Shown: positions 63,960 to 64,000 of the stretch, in pieces | Numbering within the stretch: the stretch's first letter is position 1 | Layout: each line of letters starts with the position of its first letter | From: Streptomyces sp. NBC_01237 | GTDB taxonomy: Bacteria > Actinomycetota > Actinomycetes > Streptomycetales > Streptomycetaceae | Assembly: GCF_035917275.1 (NCBI RefSeq) | Contig: NZ_CP108508.1 | Span: forward strand, 1,612,001-1,676,000 | Reading direction: 5' to 3' | DNA length: 64,000 bases | Position numbers and translations under genes: made by a program | Notes under the pieces: generated by a model | Databases searched by the model: none | Seen by the model: only the letters and a program-made list of their open reading frames with translations | Told to the model about the DNA's origin: nothing

Positions 63960-64000
63960 GCAACCCCGCCGCACCCGGCCGCGGGAAGGGGCGGGCAGAG

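Overview
The window is chromosomal DNA from a Streptomyces-type actinomycete. The base composition is very GC-rich and third codon positions are nearly all G/C. There are many GTG starts and ATGA/GTGA gene overlaps, and terminators are long GC-rich hairpins without U-tracts. The content is typical of the genus: an NsdA-like TPR regulator, a mycosin, SPW and DUF2510 proteins, an iron box of the DmdR type and a GlnA4-type ligase. From memory the order resembles the S. coelicolor SCO1578 to SCO1621 region, but I could not check this. I found no tRNA, rRNA, CRISPR array, complete insertion sequence or prophage. The left edge cuts argB.

Layout. 1-2.9 kb: argC-argJ-argB, transcribed leftwards, with a promoter embedded in ArgR boxes. 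3.0-4.8 kb: a rifampicin monooxygenase (rox) preceded by a rifamycin-associated element (RAE). 4.9-13.6 kb: small metabolic, regulatory and transport genes, with two decayed genes (a methyltransferase remnant broken by an 8-bp repeat and a serine hydrolase with several frameshifts) and a divergent MocR/EamA pair. 13.6-18.2 kb: a secreted glycoside-hydrolase-like protein with a His-Gly tract, 3-hydroxybutyryl-CoA dehydrogenase, a NUDIX hydrolase and an NsdA-like regulator. 18.6-26.7 kb: translation genes pheS-pheT, a PAS histidine kinase, a TrmH-type methyltransferase and infC-rpmI-rplT, where infC appears to start at an AUC codon. 26.7-34.9 kb: DUF1844, aquaporin, SseB, a serine hydrolase, a mycosin with a Pro-rich membrane partner, a PLP enzyme and a DUF2510 protein. 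34.9-40.2 kb: a GlnA4-type gamma-glutamyl ligase, aldehyde dehydrogenase and SDR operon, divergent from a FadR-like regulator and a gamma-glutamyl amide hydrolase. One 30-bp operator candidate lies in front of both units. 40.3-49.9 kb: LysR/TDT pair, BtuF-like protein, XRE-cupin regulator, a glycine-betaine ABC system with two fused binding domains, a 5'-3' exonuclease and an iron-box-controlled siderophore-interacting protein. 50-52.5 kb: MerR, a membrane protein and an ABA4-like protein.

52.6-60.8 kb is the most coherent system: SigK and its anti-sigma factor RskA, an opposed operon (FAD oxidoreductase, DUF1365, cyclopropane/methyl fatty-acid synthase, DUF1295), a membrane molybdopterin oxidoreductase and a fasciclin lipoprotein. 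Three promoters, in front of sigK and in both directions at the divergent junction, share the motif CCAATCC-N15-nCGAAT. This is the counterpart of the mycobacterial SigK/MPT70-MPT83 regulon gathered at one locus. The window closes with an ADP-ribosylglycohydrolase, an SPW protein, a 17-bp tandem array and an LLM flavin oxidoreductase.
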